A DNA stretch of 64,000 bases from Vombatus ursinus (taxonomy: Eukaryota > Chordata > Mammalia > Diprotodontia > Vombatidae). Of this stretch, positions 33,099-45,304 are shown piece after piece (the stretch's first letter is position 1; every line of letters begins with the position of its first letter). The position numbers and the translations under genes are program-made. The notes below the pieces were generated by a model. The model worked only from the letters and a program-made list of their open reading frames with translations. It was not told the origin of the DNA and made no database searches. The DNA is taken from positions 2,200,751 through 2,264,750 of the forward strand of contig NW_020954617.1 in NCBI RefSeq assembly GCF_900497805.2, given 5' to 3'.

Positions 33099-33449
33099 TT
33101 CTAGATTAAGTCAAAATTCTTTCTAATCTAGTTCTGCCAAATTTCTAATGAAGAAACTTTAGATAAATCGTCTTTCCTCTCTGACCCTCAATTTCCTCTT
33201 TTGTCAACTGATGTTAACAACATCTGTACTTGCTACCTTATAGGGCTACTGTGCTTTATTTTTCACATTTACACAAATGGTGTAGTGTACATGAGCACTA
33301 ATAAAGTTTCGGTTTCAATTTTAATATTATTTGGAAAGAATATGAATTGCATAACATAGGTCATTATGCAAAAATAACTGAAATTTAGTCCCTTTTAATA
33401 CAGAGAATAGCACATAGGGGTGCTACAATCTATTATGATATTGCTTATT

Positions 33450-33610
33450 ATTTTAAATACTTTTCAGCTTAAAAAGTGCTTTCATACAAATTATCATATT
33501 TAACCTCCACAGTGACCCAGAAAGTTGACAAGATAGATAATATTATCCCTATTTTGCAGATAAAGGAAACGAGGCTCCAAAACATTATACAATCTGCTTA
33601 CCATCCCATT
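33450..33610 (+). mobile_element. MIR SINE
   Basis: 'aagtgctttcatacaaatta', 'acctccacagtgacccagaa', 'cctattttgcagataaagga' in MIR order. Confidence 0.82.
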
Positions 33611-33619
33611 ACTACTGAG

Positions 33620-34195
33620 TGACCCACAACTAAATAATGCTTTCCAAAATAAACCCAAATAAGGATGTGGTCTCCTTATCCTTTGCTGTTCAATAGCATT
33701 TGTTGAATTACTCTTATTTAGGATTCCCCCTTGTATTTCATAAACAGCTTCTCAATGCTCATATGACCTTCATTTTTCACTAATGATTATCTAACTAAAA
33801 CAACAACCATTTCTGCTTGTCTGATAATGTAGTGAATGTCCTCATAAGAACAACATTTTCAGATTCCACATCCACCCTTGCTGATGTACAGTAAAGATTC
33901 TAAACTTTGGATAACATAAAAATTCCTCCTTTTATTCCATTTTTTGTCCATACCCGTGGTGATTTATTGCTGAACTTGAGATAGCAGCTCTTCTCCCTCC
34001 ATCCCCCATTTGATATTAGAGTAAAAGCTGGTGACTTGGGGAAGAAATAACACATCCATTATAGAATTTTCCTCCATTCAAGTACTACTTCAATTTCTTA
34101 TGGATTGGAGGGGCCTCTGCATCTCAAAAACTATACCAGTAAAATGCCAGCTTGAGTAACTTCAGTTATGTTCACAATGACTTCAAGAACAGTCA
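33620..34195. other. Anonymous DNA
   Basis: No repeat or gene identity seen. Confidence 0.45.
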
Positions 34196-34202
34196 TAGAT
34201 TA

Positions 34203-34306
34203 TAGATTTATATGTATATATTTATATATTTATTATATTTATATTTATCATTATATAGTATATAATATATTATTGTTATATAGTATTACATATTATATTA
34301 TATTAA
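34203..34306. repeat. AT-rich low-complexity tract
   Basis: TATA/ATTA units over about 100 bp. Confidence 0.9.
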
Positions 34307-34307
34307 C

Positions 34308-34425
34308 ATTATAGATTTAGATCTGGGAAGTGCCTTAGAGGCCATCAAATCCAATCCTCTCATTTTATAGTTGGAGAAAGTGAGGCACAGAATGTTTAAG
34401 TGACTTCCTAGGAGCATATTGTCGC
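34308..34425 (+). mobile_element. MIR SINE fragment
   Basis: 'tgccttagaggccatcaaat', 'ctctcattttatagttggag' and 'gtttaagtgacttcctagga'. Confidence 0.72.
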
Positions 34426-34629
34426 TTTTCTGATGCTCAGCCTATGTATGTGTAGATAGGCTCATACTCAGGAGGTTGGCCAAATGGTGTGAATTCTTAG
34501 GTGATGGCAAATCATGAAACACAGGAAAATACAAAAAGGCCCTCAGTTTCTTCATTGACCTTCATCTTCTTCAGGCAGTGTGTCCAAGAGGCAGGAAAGG
34601 AGGAAAATAGTCATAACACTTATCAAGAT

Positions 34630-34792
34630 TTTTGGTTTAGAGCTGGAAAGGGCCTTAGAAGCCATGAAATCCAATTCTTTTAATTTACAGATGATGATAC
34701 CATGACTGAGAGAGAGGAAGTTATTTGCTCGAGGTCATATAGTAGTAAGTGACAGAGCCAGAATTAGAACTTGGGTCTTCTGACTCCAAATG
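34630..34792 (+). mobile_element. MIR SINE fragment
   Basis: 'gggccttagaagccatgaaa', 'ttacagatgatgataccatg' and 'gagccagaattagaacttgg' in order. Confidence 0.78.
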
Positions 34793-34882
34793 TAATAATA
34801 AAGAAGGTGATGGTGCCAAATATAAATATTGTCATCTTTCTGATTCTGCTTTTAACAATCCCTAGGTAGTGTTCCAGATGTC

Positions 34883-34895
34883 TTAACCTTTGGAT
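34883..34895. repeat. Left target-site duplication of the RPL12 retrocopy
   Basis: The 13-mer TTAACCTTTGGAT is repeated exactly at 35556-35568. It fixes the insertion boundaries and shows the A-tail side is on the left, consistent with a minus-strand insert. Confidence 0.93.
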
Positions 34896-35568
<673 letters not shown>

Positions 35569-35569
35569 T

Positions 35570-36585
35570 TATGAAATGACATAATTAAGAATTTCTTGAA
35601 AGCTTTATAGTTTTCTCACTAGTCTGTTCTGGGTTACAGGATGTAACTAAGAATCTATTGTGATTGTATATCCATATGTGAAATCCTGCTGATTATTCAC
35701 TGCCCCACCCCCTATTCCCCCAAATCTTTATTTTGTATATAGAATGTATTCCAAAACACTTGAGGAATTAAACATTTGCCTTGTGAAGCTACGGCAAGAA
35801 AATCAAAGCAAGGGCAGAGTGGAGTGAAAAGGCAAGGGAGAAGAGTTTTGTTTTCAGATGAGATTTACAAACAGATGGAAGCTAGATGAGGCTGAGAGAT
35901 ACAGGGAGGATTATTTTTAATCAAAGGGCTTCCTTTTCAGTTTCCCTCTAAATCCCATGATGAATGTTTGCAGCAGTTTTTCTATTACTAAAATCGAGTT
36001 TACAGGTTCACATATTATATTTTTCTTTGTTTCCACCCGGTGCTCCTTAAATAACTACCATATTTGTTCTCTCCTATACTCACCCATCTATCATTTCCCT
36101 TTGTCTTCCAACATGCTGCAGCTGTTTGCCATTACTTTCTGTGTGAATTAAAAAGGCAATCCATAACCTACAATTCTTTCACTACTGATGATACCATGTG
36201 TGTTATCATCTTTTCTTAATGATTTTTATCTGAGTTTTGCATAGCCTTTTCCTCTTGAAATATACCTGCTTTTACATTTAATTCAAGTTGACTTGCTGTT
36301 GTTTGTCTGTCAATTGAGACTGCTGTTTTCTGCTACTATTTCCCATGTAGCTGGATTTGATAATTTTTATTTTTTTTTGTTTTTATATATGGGTCTGTGC
36401 AAAACTAAAAATCTGGTGAACCCTACCTCTAATCCTCCAAAAAGCATATTTCACTTAAATTTTAATTAAAATAAAAATAATACAGATAATTGGATTTTTT
36501 GAGCTTATAATTAGGTATCTAACTCATATCTCTAGGTATAGTATTATTTATGGTGATGGAGTCACAAGAATTCTCAGCCTTGTCA
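35570..36585. other. Anonymous DNA, 1 kb
   Basis: No gene or clear repeat. A short T-rich run is at 36371-36379. Confidence 0.45.
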
Positions 36586-36587
36586 GC

Positions 36588-36832
36588 AAGGTATAGGTGA
36601 TAGAATGGTAGAATTGAAGTCTGAAAACTTGGGTTCAGATTCTGATAATGACACTTATTTCCTGTGTTACCATGAGAAAATCACTTAACTTTTCTAAGCT
36701 TTAATTTCTGCATCTGTAAAAATTCAGATAATAATACCTGACAGGGTTGTTGTGAGGCTTACATGACAATGTATCAAGTGTTTGTAAAACTATAAAATAC
36801 CATATAAATGTTGACTATAATTCTCAGTCTTC
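36588..36832 (+). mobile_element. CORE-SINE with L2-like tail (MAR1/MIR type)
   Basis: 'gatagaatggtagaattgaa', 'cttgggttcagattctgata', 'cagggttgttgtgaggctta' and 'ataaaataccatataaatgt' in order. Confidence 0.85.
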
Positions 36833-36875
36833 TCATTATGCCCTTATTCTTTGTATTATCTTCTGGTGTATCATT

Positions 36876-36925
36876 GTACATAATAGGTTAGGGCACATGG
36901 TTAGGGTACATAATAGGTTAGGGTA
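36876..36925. repeat. Short tandem repeat, 'acataataggttaggg' unit
   Basis: Two near-identical units 'acataataggttaggg' separated by 'cacatggttagggt'. A local duplication, not a telomeric array. Confidence 0.8.
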
Positions 36926-36944
36926 CTGTTCATATAGTGTCATA

Positions 36945-37025
36945 AATGAATATGATTGACTTTAATATTCATATCTATATATTCATAACTATATATGTAT
37001 ATTTTCATGTACATATATATTTAAC
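36945..37025. repeat. AT-rich low-complexity tract
   Basis: TATA/CATA units. Confidence 0.75.
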
Positions 37026-37500
37026 CATCTCTCAATCTCTTTCTCTTTCTCTCCTTCTTTTAACTATGCAGCATATTCCTTTTCTTTTGCGTATCTCCCA
37101 CTATCAATTTTCCTTCGCTGTTGGCTACTCAATCCACGTGTATAATCTTGAAAAGAATCTGTAGAGATTCAAAACTGGCTGAATGACTGAATATAAAGAG
37201 TAGTTTCTAATTGTTATTGACTTCCAAGGATGTCTTTAATGGAGTGTCTCAGTGATCTCTGCTTTTTCCCCCACACTGTTTTGCATTATGATCATTGACT
37301 CAAATGAAGGCATAGATGGTGATTTTATCAAATGTACAAATTGTATTTGCCACAAAGCTGGGAGGGATAGTAGAAATATTGGATAACTTCTATGATCTAA
37401 AAAGATATCAACAGACTAGCACAATGGACACTTCTACTAAAATGACGTTTAATACTGATAACTATGAAGGGAAATCAATGGTTAGATGGCAGCTAGATTA

Positions 37501-37522
37501 AATTATTATTATTATTATTATT
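37501..37522. repeat. (ATT)n microsatellite
   Basis: Seven ATT units ending in a T run. Confidence 0.9.
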
Positions 37523-37644
37523 TTTCATTCTGTTGATTTTAGCATGCATACTGCATGCTCAGTATGGCTTAATCCAGTATATATGGTACCCAAAATCCCC
37601 TTCTTGTTATCTTAGGCAGTATTAAGATAGGTGTAATCTTCAGA

Positions 37645-38360
37645 ACATGAGAGGTGATGGTTTCACTTTGGACTGGTTAAGTTACAACTGCTATGCTGGC
37701 TCAGTTTTAGATACCCTGTTTTAGGAACCACATTGACAAACTGGAGAATGTTCAGAGGAAGGCAATGAGGAAAGTGAAGAAAGAGTTCACACCATGTGAT
37801 TGGTTGAAGAAACTAGGAATTTTTCTCTTAGCAAAGGGAAGGGGGAGAAGGGAACAATATTTATCTTCAAGTATTTGAAGCTGTTGTGTTGAAGAGGGGT
37901 TAGACTTGTTTTATTTTGGTCCCAGATGGCAGACCTGGCAACAATAGGTTACTGTGATGTAGAATCTTTCCTCCCTTTCACAGCCACATCTTAAACAAAA
38001 CAAAACAACTCCCAAGTCTATTTTTATTGACTCCATTTCTGCTCATTAACTCCACTTCCTTTCCCTTCCCTCATGCCTCAGCTTTAGTCCTTTGTATTCT
38101 GGTTTGCAGTATCATCATTCAAAAGTCATGAGAAGTAGAGACACAAATACAAGAAAGAACTTCCTGATATTTAAAGGTAACCAATAATGGAAAGAGCTAC
38201 CTCAGAACCTAATGAGTTAACCCTCATTGAAAGTTTTTAAATGGAGGCTGGATGAACATTTGTTGGGGTTGATGTACAATGGGTTTTCAATCAGGTATAG
38301 GTTGGGTTATATGGCCCTAGAGGTTTCTCCTACCTATGAAATGTTGTGATTCTGTGAATC
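37645..38360 (+). mobile_element. CR1/L3-type LINE 3' end with an internal foreign segment
   Basis: CR1 terminal blocks occur in order: 'cattgacaaactggagaatg', 'ttcagaggaaggcaatgagg', 'atcttcaagtatttgaagct', 'gttagacttgttttattttg', 'aagaaagaacttcctgatat', 'tggaggctggatgaacattt' and 'ggttgggttatatggcccta', with the usual 'gtgattctgtga' end. About 37945-38110 does not fit CR1 and is likely another insertion of unknown type. Old copy. Confidence 0.85.
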
Positions 38361-38364
38361 AAAT

Positions 38365-39030
38365 ATGGGTAATAGAGGAATAACCTGCTATCTTCTTTTG
38401 AACATTAACTTTGAATATTTCTATTTTTCTCCATCTTCAGAAATTCAGATAAGCTGCATCTTTATATTATTTTTCATCATTTTTGGTTGATATAACTGGA
38501 CTACTTCAGTAGTTCTTTGTTCTCATTGATACAAGCACAATTTTTATTAGTGATCCTTTAACATGTAGACTTTTTGATTATGCTTCTCATATGCTGATAG
38601 CCATGTGGTATATTATCCTGCTAGAATAAGTTTATCTTTATTTTTCTGATGCTGAGATTACCCATTCTCTCCCTTTCCTTCTCTTTTCCCTCTACCTGTT
38701 GCTCCCTGGAACCAACCCTTTTCCTTAACTTCTAGACTCTTTTTCACTAATTTCTATTTCTGATAACTCAGTCACTAGTAACTCCTCCCCAAAAATTACT
38801 TAGTATTTATTTTTAAAATATTCTGTATATTCAACTCTATCCCAATTAGTACAAACAATGGATTCCTTGAAAGGATCGTGTTTGTTCAAATTCACCCTAT
38901 TCAGAATTATAATCATATAAAAATATGGTCATTGGTTCCAGCCCAATGGAAATATGTACTGCTAATTTGAAAAAAAAATGACCATTTACAGGGATTCATT
39001 TTTCATGATTATTAGTACCTAGCTATACTC
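38365..39030. other. Anonymous DNA
   Basis: No gene or repeat was recognised. Confidence 0.45.
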
Positions 39031-39034
39031 ATAC

Positions 39035-39162
39035 ATGCATATTTTGTCTTCCTACTAGAAGGTAAGCTCTTTAAGGGCAGTGACTTTTTTGTCTTTGTAT
39101 CTCAAGTCCTTAGCAGAGTGTGAGACATGCAACAAATGTCTGTTAATTAATTTGTCTTACTT
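39035..39162 (+). mobile_element. L2-clade LINE 3' tail
   Basis: 'actagaaggtaagctcttta' then 'agggcagtgacttttttgtc' and 'aacaaatgtctgttaatt'. Confidence 0.78.
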
Positions 39163-39424
39163 ATGGGCCAGTTCTGGGATGGATAGTAGAAAAATTGGTA
39201 GCAGAATATTGGTTAAAGAAAAGTAAGATCTGATAGGATAAAATTCAGTGAGACAGAGTTTCATGGATTGTTTTTATAGTGGGGGGGGTAGTATACTGAA
39301 TTCCAAACAGCCCACTCTGAAATGGACTTTTGGAATACAATCTATTCATAGATTAGGTGTTGCCTCTAAAATGGAAGCAAAATAATTTAAAGTGTTTATT
39401 TTGTTTTTCCAACCTGATTCTTTG

Positions 39425-39600
39425 TTATAGAGGGAGCAAATAATATTGAATATAGATCGAGGCTTGCAGTCTAGAAGATGGGTTCAAGTTTTACGTCTGA
39501 TACTTGCCCTTTTTGTGACCCTGGACAACTCCTTTAACTTCTATGAACTTCAAGCAACTCGCTAAAATTTTTCTATTGATTCCTAGACAAATTGTGATCT
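39425..39600 (+). mobile_element. MIR-type SINE
   Basis: 'gatgggttcaagttttacgt', 'gtgaccctggacaactcctt' and 'taacttctatgaacttcaag'. Confidence 0.7.
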
Positions 39601-39604
39601 ATAC

Positions 39605-40265
39605 AATGATTGGAATTGGCAGCAATGGAAAAATTACAGCTCCTTTCCGTATATTCATATACTCTGCTAAAGACTGCCATTTAACTGTAATTGTATATGT
39701 TACAATTATACCATAGAATTACATATAGTCTTGTGATTACAACTAGACTTTACACAGTGGTCCCTTCAAAACTTTAATACGTAAAATCACTGGTTAAATA
39801 ATAGAATCTCTCCATCCCTTTCCCTTGCTGATGTTTTCTCCTGCTGAAATCATTCTTTTCTTTATAGATTATATACGTTATGTTTTTATTGAGATTGCTC
39901 TTTTTACCATTGTGACATATTTATTGCTAGGTAGCAAGTATAACACTGAAGAATACAACATTTTCTGTTTTGATGAATATATTCCATATAAAAGTGCCAA
40001 TGGTTTTATTCAATATTCAATAGTAAGAAGAGATTTTCAAATAATCTCAAAAACGGCAAATTGCATTGCTCAAAAATCCATGTGGAGATCTTTATTGGAC
40101 TTAGTGGCATTTTTATTTTCCACAGAAGAATTTTCTTAAATAATGATCCTGTTCACTTCAAAAAGTATACACTGAGCAATGACTTGGTGCTTAACACTGG
40201 CTAGGGATTCAGGGAAATTTAAGGGGATCACATGGTTCCAGGCTTCAAAGGCCTCAATTATGTGT
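39605..40265. other. Anonymous AT-rich DNA with a 104-codon open stretch
   Basis: Plus-strand 39825-40139 stays open for 104 codons in AT-rich sequence. It is hydrophobic at the start (FFIDYIRYVFIEIALFTIVT) and matches no family I know. Nothing upstream marks an exon or promoter. Chance is the likeliest reading. Confidence 0.35.
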
Positions 40266-40370
40266 AGAAGATAAGCTTCTTGAATGAATCACATGATCTC
40301 AGAATTAGAAGGGATATCACAGATCATCCAGGCCACCATACCTATACAATAATCCTTTCCCTATTATTCT

Positions 40371-40519
40371 TTTTTTTTTTTTTTTGGCAAGGCAATGGGG
40401 TTAAGTGACATGCCCAGGATCACACAGTTAGTAAGTGTCAAGTGTCTGAGGCTGGATTTGAACTCAGGTCCTCCTGATTCCAAGGCCAGTGCTCTATCTA
40501 CTGTGCCATCTAGCTGCCC
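40371..40519 (-). mobile_element. Short WSINE1-like CORE-SINE with 17-bp target duplication
   Basis: Oligo(T) start, 'ggcaaggcaatggggttaag', CORE 'tgcccaggatcacacagtta' and reversed head 'ctctatctactgtgccatct'. The flanks at 40354-40370 and 40520-40536 match in 15 of 17 bases ('cctttcc/ct...attattct'). It is the same subfamily as 1938-2089. Confidence 0.88.
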
Positions 40520-40739
40520 CCTTTCTCCATTATTCTAAATGAAAGATCAAACCTTACACTTAAAATTTATTATTAGCAAGGAAGCCCATTACAGTTTTGA
40601 TAACTCTAAGTGATTGAAAATTCTTACTTTAACCAAGCTTAATTCTTCTCTCCACCTTTCCCTGGTTGCTCTGGGCCCTCCTTGGGCCAAGAAATTGTCT
40701 GATCCCTCTCCTTCTCATACTTAAAGATGGCTGTCATAT

Positions 40740-40945
40740 AGTCTGCCTTGTGCAATGGAAAGAATTTTGGATTGTGAAATTAGAGGACCAAGGTTTAAAT
40801 ATCAACTTTGCTTCTTAGTACAGTGTGACCTTGAAAAAGGCAATGAATAGTTCTAAGACTCAGTTTCCTAATCTGCAAAAGGAAAGACATCTTTAAGTTC
40901 TCTTTGAGGTCCAAGTTTATGACCCTATGATCCCATGATTCACTT
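40740..40945 (+). mobile_element. MIR-type SINE
   Basis: 'gtgcaatggaaagaattttg', 'tgaccttgaaaaaggcaatg', 'cagtttcctaatctgcaaaa' in order. Confidence 0.75.
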
Positions 40946-40949
40946 TAAA

Positions 40950-41315
40950 TTCTTGTCTATGTTTAGAGTATTGAATTATTCTTGGGATAGAAAGCATTAT
41001 AGAAACAATCAATTACATCAAATAATTTGATTTTAATATAGAGCTCATTCTTTGTCTAGATTCTTCCATCATGTTGGATTTTTCTTTTCAAAGCTGACTC
41101 CTTAAATATTGCTGTATTGCTATTAGTTTCTAATCAGCAATGTCCCCTTTTTCCATTTTAATCATAATTTGTGATGATAGTGATCTCAATGGTTCCTGTC
41201 AAACAAAGTACACATGAATTTGTATAGGTCATTGTGCAAATTCTAGGGTATTTTGTTAACTATAATTACACATCTCTCAATAGAAAGCCTTTTCATTTGT
41301 AAGATAAAGAAAAGA
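40950..41315. other. Anonymous DNA
   Basis: No gene or repeat was recognised. Confidence 0.45.
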
Positions 41316-41319
41316 ACTT

Positions 41320-41535
41320 AAGATCAGATAGATAGCATGCTGAAATTGAAGGAGTTTTAGATTCTAGAGTTGGCTCCAACCAACTGTTCAGTGTGTGAGT
41401 CTGGGCCAGTCACCCTGTATTGCTGTGACTCTCTATTCCCTTTTGTGGAAAAGCTGTGATGATAACCTACCTCTGACCTGCATTGCAGAAATATTCACAG
41501 AATCCACAAATCCTAGAGCTGGAAGGGGCCTTCAC
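41320..41535 (+). mobile_element. MIR-type SINE fragment(s)
   Basis: 'gagttttagattctagagtt', 'gtgtgagtctgggccagtca' and a second scrap 'ctagagctggaaggggcctt' at 41511. Confidence 0.6.
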
Positions 41536-41954
41536 TGAGGAATGACTCTGAAGTGCTGCGAAGTGGGATGCTACATGAATATCAAGTATGTTGAGGTTTA
41601 TTTGAAAGGGCTCTGCATGAACTCAGACTTAGAGGAAAAATTCAGCATCTTGGTGGGAACTGGAAAGTAGCTCAATTCATGACCAGAAATTAAATCTCAT
41701 TAAATTGATTTAGATGCCTGACTGTGACCTCTTAGTGAGGTCAGTTGTCTGGTTACATTATAGTAAAAACTATACACTTAAAAAAAGAAAGAAAGGAAAA
41801 AAAAGAAAGGAGAAAAAATGGTATATTAGTTATTTAAAGAGATTTTATTTCTAAGGTAGGAAACGAAGCCACCAATCTCCATTTTGTACTAAAGTGGCAC
41901 AAATCCCTTTGTTATGAGATGGATCATGATTGTCTTAGGTGTTTAGAAGAAACA

Positions 41955-42195
41955 CTGCAGTATAGCATACAGAATGCTGGAATTGGTCCCAGGAACAATT
42001 GGATTCAGATTCTCTTTCAGATACTAGCTATGTGACTTTGTTTACATCTTTTGAACTCTTTGACCCCGAATTCTTCAACTGTAACATGGGAATTGTAATT
42101 TCTGTTGTTGGGAGGTTCAAATGGAACAATGTCTTTTCAATTTTTGCACACTTTAAAGAACTATCTAAGGGCCAGTTATTGTTATTATACATTGG
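41955..42195 (+). mobile_element. CORE-SINE with L2-like tail (MAR1/MIR type)
   Basis: 'gcagtatagcatacagaatg', 'attggattcagattctcttt', 'actgtaacatgggaattgta' and 'aggttcaaatggaacaatgt' in order. Confidence 0.75.
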
Positions 42196-42199
42196 ATTT

Positions 42200-43360
42200 A
42201 TTTTTCCATTCAAGGCCTAGTCCTCACATTGAAATTAAGTATCTTTTCCCATTAAAAAAAGAAAGTTTATCATAATATGTGTCAGCTCTCAAGCTCAAAG
42301 TGAAAGGAAGAACAAGGCAGCCCCTGTTGGTTTCTTTGTATTTTAATTTAGGGTTGGAGAAGATAAAGAGGTAATACTTTTGGTATTGATATCATTTTTA
42401 TGAGTTCAAAGGATTTCTATGAAGCCTATATAGGAGAAAAATAAGATAGGCTATATACAGTATGACATTTTCTCACACTATATACACCCTACAATTTCAT
42501 TATTCAAATCAGTCTGTTCAAGTTATTTCATTATCACATCCTAAATTCCATGCCACAGATGGTAGGCTACATGTAGTAGTTTTACATGAATCTCTTTTAT
42601 TTTAGTCACTGAAGTCAATAGTATGTGTTTCTCCATTTTGTTAATGAGTTAAGAAACTCAGTTTTCACTTGGGCTAGAATACTAAATTGTTACACATTTC
42701 TAGAGCTACTGTCAACTGAATACTTATTATTGAGGTCTAATTGCATTGTGGGCAGGGAAGAAAAGAAGGGAACAAATGTCTGTTAAGCACCTACTATATG
42801 TCAGACATTGCTAAGTGCTTTATAGCTATTATCTCATTTGCTCTATAAAAAAAATCCAGCAAAAACAGCAAATGAAAAGCCTCAACATTGGTAGAAAGAG
42901 TGGACAAATATGAGAAGAGGCGTAGGCACAAGGAACATATGTTGTTAGTTTGTGGCTATGTAGGGGGCATAGGTGACTAGAGCACATACATGGAGAGCCA
43001 CATATACTGGAAACAGATGTGACCAGGGCATACACATGAAGGGGTAATTTGTGTCTTTGATGGTATAGAGTCCTTAATGTCTTCTAGATTGATTTCGTCA
43101 TGCTGCTACTTCTGGGTCTGCTCACCACTGATTGTAGAGTCTCTGCCCACAGTAGCTGTACTGGGAATTTCTACAGGATGCTGCTTAGCCAGATATATAG
43201 TCTCTGTCAGACCCTGGACCAGTACTCTGCATAGGTGCTTACTGGTTTGTCCTCCACTGGTTCCAATTCTGGTTCAGCTGAAATACTTGGCTGTCTTGTT
43301 CAAAGTAAATGTGGGTTGTGACTTAATCTTTTGACTTAAAGCTCAAAGGATATACATATA
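42200..43360. other. Anonymous DNA with a MIR scrap
   Basis: 'aagcacctactatatgtcag' at about 42785 followed by 'attgctaagtgctttatagc' is MIR-like (about 42770-42840). A slightly GC-richer part at 43080-43310 stays open for 85 codons on the plus strand with no family match. Confidence 0.4.
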
Positions 43361-43363
43361 CAT

Positions 43364-43620
43364 TTGTTGTTGTTTTTCAGTCATTTCAGTCATGTCTGAC
43401 TCTTTGTGACCCCATTTGGGGTTTTCTTGGCAAAGATGCTGGAGTAGTTTGCCATTACCTTTTCCAGCTCATTTCACTGATGAGGAAATTGAGGCAAACA
43501 GGGTTAAGTGACTTGCCCAGGGTCATACAGCTAGTAAGTATCAGAGGCCAGATTTGAACTAAGGAAGACAGTATTCCTAACTCCAGGCCCAACACTCTAT
43601 CCATGCCACCTAGCTGCCCT
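43364..43620 (-). mobile_element. CORE-SINE with RTE-like tail (RTESINE type)
   Basis: A well-preserved reverse copy: 'gttgttgtttttcagtcatt', 'gaccccatttggggttttct', 'gacttgcccagggtcataca' and 'caacactctatccatgccac'. Confidence 0.93.
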
Positions 43621-43649
43621 CTCCATCCATCCATTCATCCATCCATCTA
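43621..43649. repeat. (CCAT)n microsatellite at a SINE head
   Basis: About seven CCAT-type units abut the head end of the preceding SINE. Confidence 0.9.
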
Positions 43650-43671
43650 CAAATGAAACAATTGAAATAAA

Positions 43672-43672
<1 letters not shown>

Positions 43673-43708
<36 letters not shown>
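43673..43708. repeat. (TG)n microsatellite
   Basis: About 18 TG units. Confidence 0.96.
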
Positions 43709-43712
<4 letters not shown>

Positions 43713-43729
43713 AAAGAACAAGCAGAAAA

Positions 43730-43990
43730 TCTTGCCTTGGAGCAGCAAAAGCCTTCCCTATGCAAAAAATAAAAAGAAATACAACAAATATAACAGAACA
43801 GCTTGATTTCCCTCATGAAGTGAATTGCATTGTTCTCATTATAATCTTGTCTTTGAGGCCTCTCAGGAGGCACTATGTTCTTTAGTTTAAAAGCAGATAT
43901 TCCTGGATTAGTAACTAGTGTTTCCAGATTCAAGTCTATCCTTTCTTTGGGTTCACTTCCTGTTTGTGCTTGGGGCTTCTTCAAGTGACC
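43730..43990 (-). other. Unassigned open stretch, polar composition
   Basis: On the minus strand, about 60-65 codons upstream of the TG tract stay open and read with a protein-like mix: QAQTGSEPKERIDLNLETLV, GISAFKLKNIVPPERPQRQD, then NNAIHFMREIKLF. A pyrimidine stretch with 'ttttttgcatag' follows further down on that strand. It could be an old coding copy or chance. No family recognised. Confidence 0.3.
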
Positions 43991-44369
43991 CCATAATCAG
44001 CACTTCATATACTTGACATTTTTAATCTTTTAAGGTTCAATAGTATAAGTTGTGTGAAGACTCATTTTCCCAACAACTACAAGATATCACTGTGGCTTGG
44101 GATTCTCCAGTATCTGACCTTCAGCTTCTTCTGCTCTCCCATGCAAATGAAAGGACTGAGAAAAAGTACAGAGATAAAGGTATGATTATGGGACAAGGGA
44201 AAATCAGTCTTTTTTTTTTTTTAAACCTACCCAGCATAGTTTTGGCTGTTCATATTCAAAAGTGGCCAACCAAAGCTGAAAGTGGTTCTGATGTGTACCC
44301 TTATATGCTGGTAAAATAAAAGATCTAGACTCATGGCTCTTAGATGGAGAGATGAATGGGACCCGATAT

Positions 44370-44695
44370 CAGGATTGCATTCCTTCCTCACTTTTCCATC
44401 TTAGAATCCCTAAATTCCTTCAAGACTCAGGTCATGTATCATCTTCTACATAATGCCTTTCCTGATCCACACCCTCTCCCAGATTTTAGGTTTTTCTATG
44501 ACTCCTTCTGTCCATGACAATTTTTTTTTGTATATGTTTCACCGTCATCTCTCTACATGATGTCTCCATTCCAGCTTTTCAAATAAAATATAAACTCTTT
44601 AAAGGCCAGGGCTGTTTCTTTTTTTGTCTTTGTAAACTTGGCCTCTAGAACACTATAACACACAGACATGCTTAATAAATATGTCTTGAATTCAG
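44370..44695 (+). mobile_element. L2-clade LINE 3' end
   Basis: 'ccttcaagactcaggtcatg', 'acataatgcctttcctgatc', 'tataaactctttaaaggcca' and 'gacatgcttaataaatatgt' in L2 order. Confidence 0.82.
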
Positions 44696-44699
44696 TCAA

Positions 44700-44850
44700 A
44701 CTGTAGTTCCAATCACCTTTTTATAGATTTGGAATTTGAAGCCCAGAAGACCCAAGTAACTTTCCTCTAAACACACAAGTATTAAGAAGTACAATTAGGG
44801 AGTGATCTCTGAGTCCAAAGTTAAAGCTTCCTTCACTACACTGCACTGGA
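44700..44850 (+). mobile_element. MIR SINE fragment
   Basis: 'gaatttgaagcccagaagac' and 'aagtaactttcctctaaaca'. Confidence 0.6.
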
Positions 44851-45199
44851 TAGAAGGTCTATTCCATCTATAAACCCTCAGAAATCCTATCAGGGCCAAA
44901 AAAAGGAAATCCTGTCTCTTCTTATCTCCAGTACAAAATTATAACTTGATTTCAAAGTTACATGTGTATACTAAAGCTTGCTATGGCCAGTAGGAGTGAA
45001 TTTTATTCTTTGTTTCAAGTTTGAAAGTTAAAGAATTGCATATGAATCTAAATCAGGTTCCTTTGTGGAAGATGTTCACTTAGAGATCACCCAGAGATGC
45101 TACATTTACCTGCATTGAATTTCAGTAATTTGTGAATAGGAGATTCAAATGAACAATCACCACTGTGTTCTTAAGCACACGGCCAGGCTTAAAGGAGGC

Positions 45200-45303
45200 A
45201 AATACCTTGTGGGCAGGGAATATTTCATTTTTTGTCTTTGTACCCCAATGCCTGGAAGAGTGCCTGATACACAGTACACATTTGACTGATCCTTATTGAT
45301 CAA
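45200..45303 (+). mobile_element. L2-clade LINE 3' tail
   Basis: 'taccttgtgggcagggaata' then 'atgcctggaagagtgcctga'. Confidence 0.75.
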
Positions 45304-45304
45304 T

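Noticed and set aside
43364-43720. Direct repeats with spacers suggesting a CRISPR-like array
   Set aside because: They are CCAT and TG microsatellite units next to a SINE; no regular spacers.
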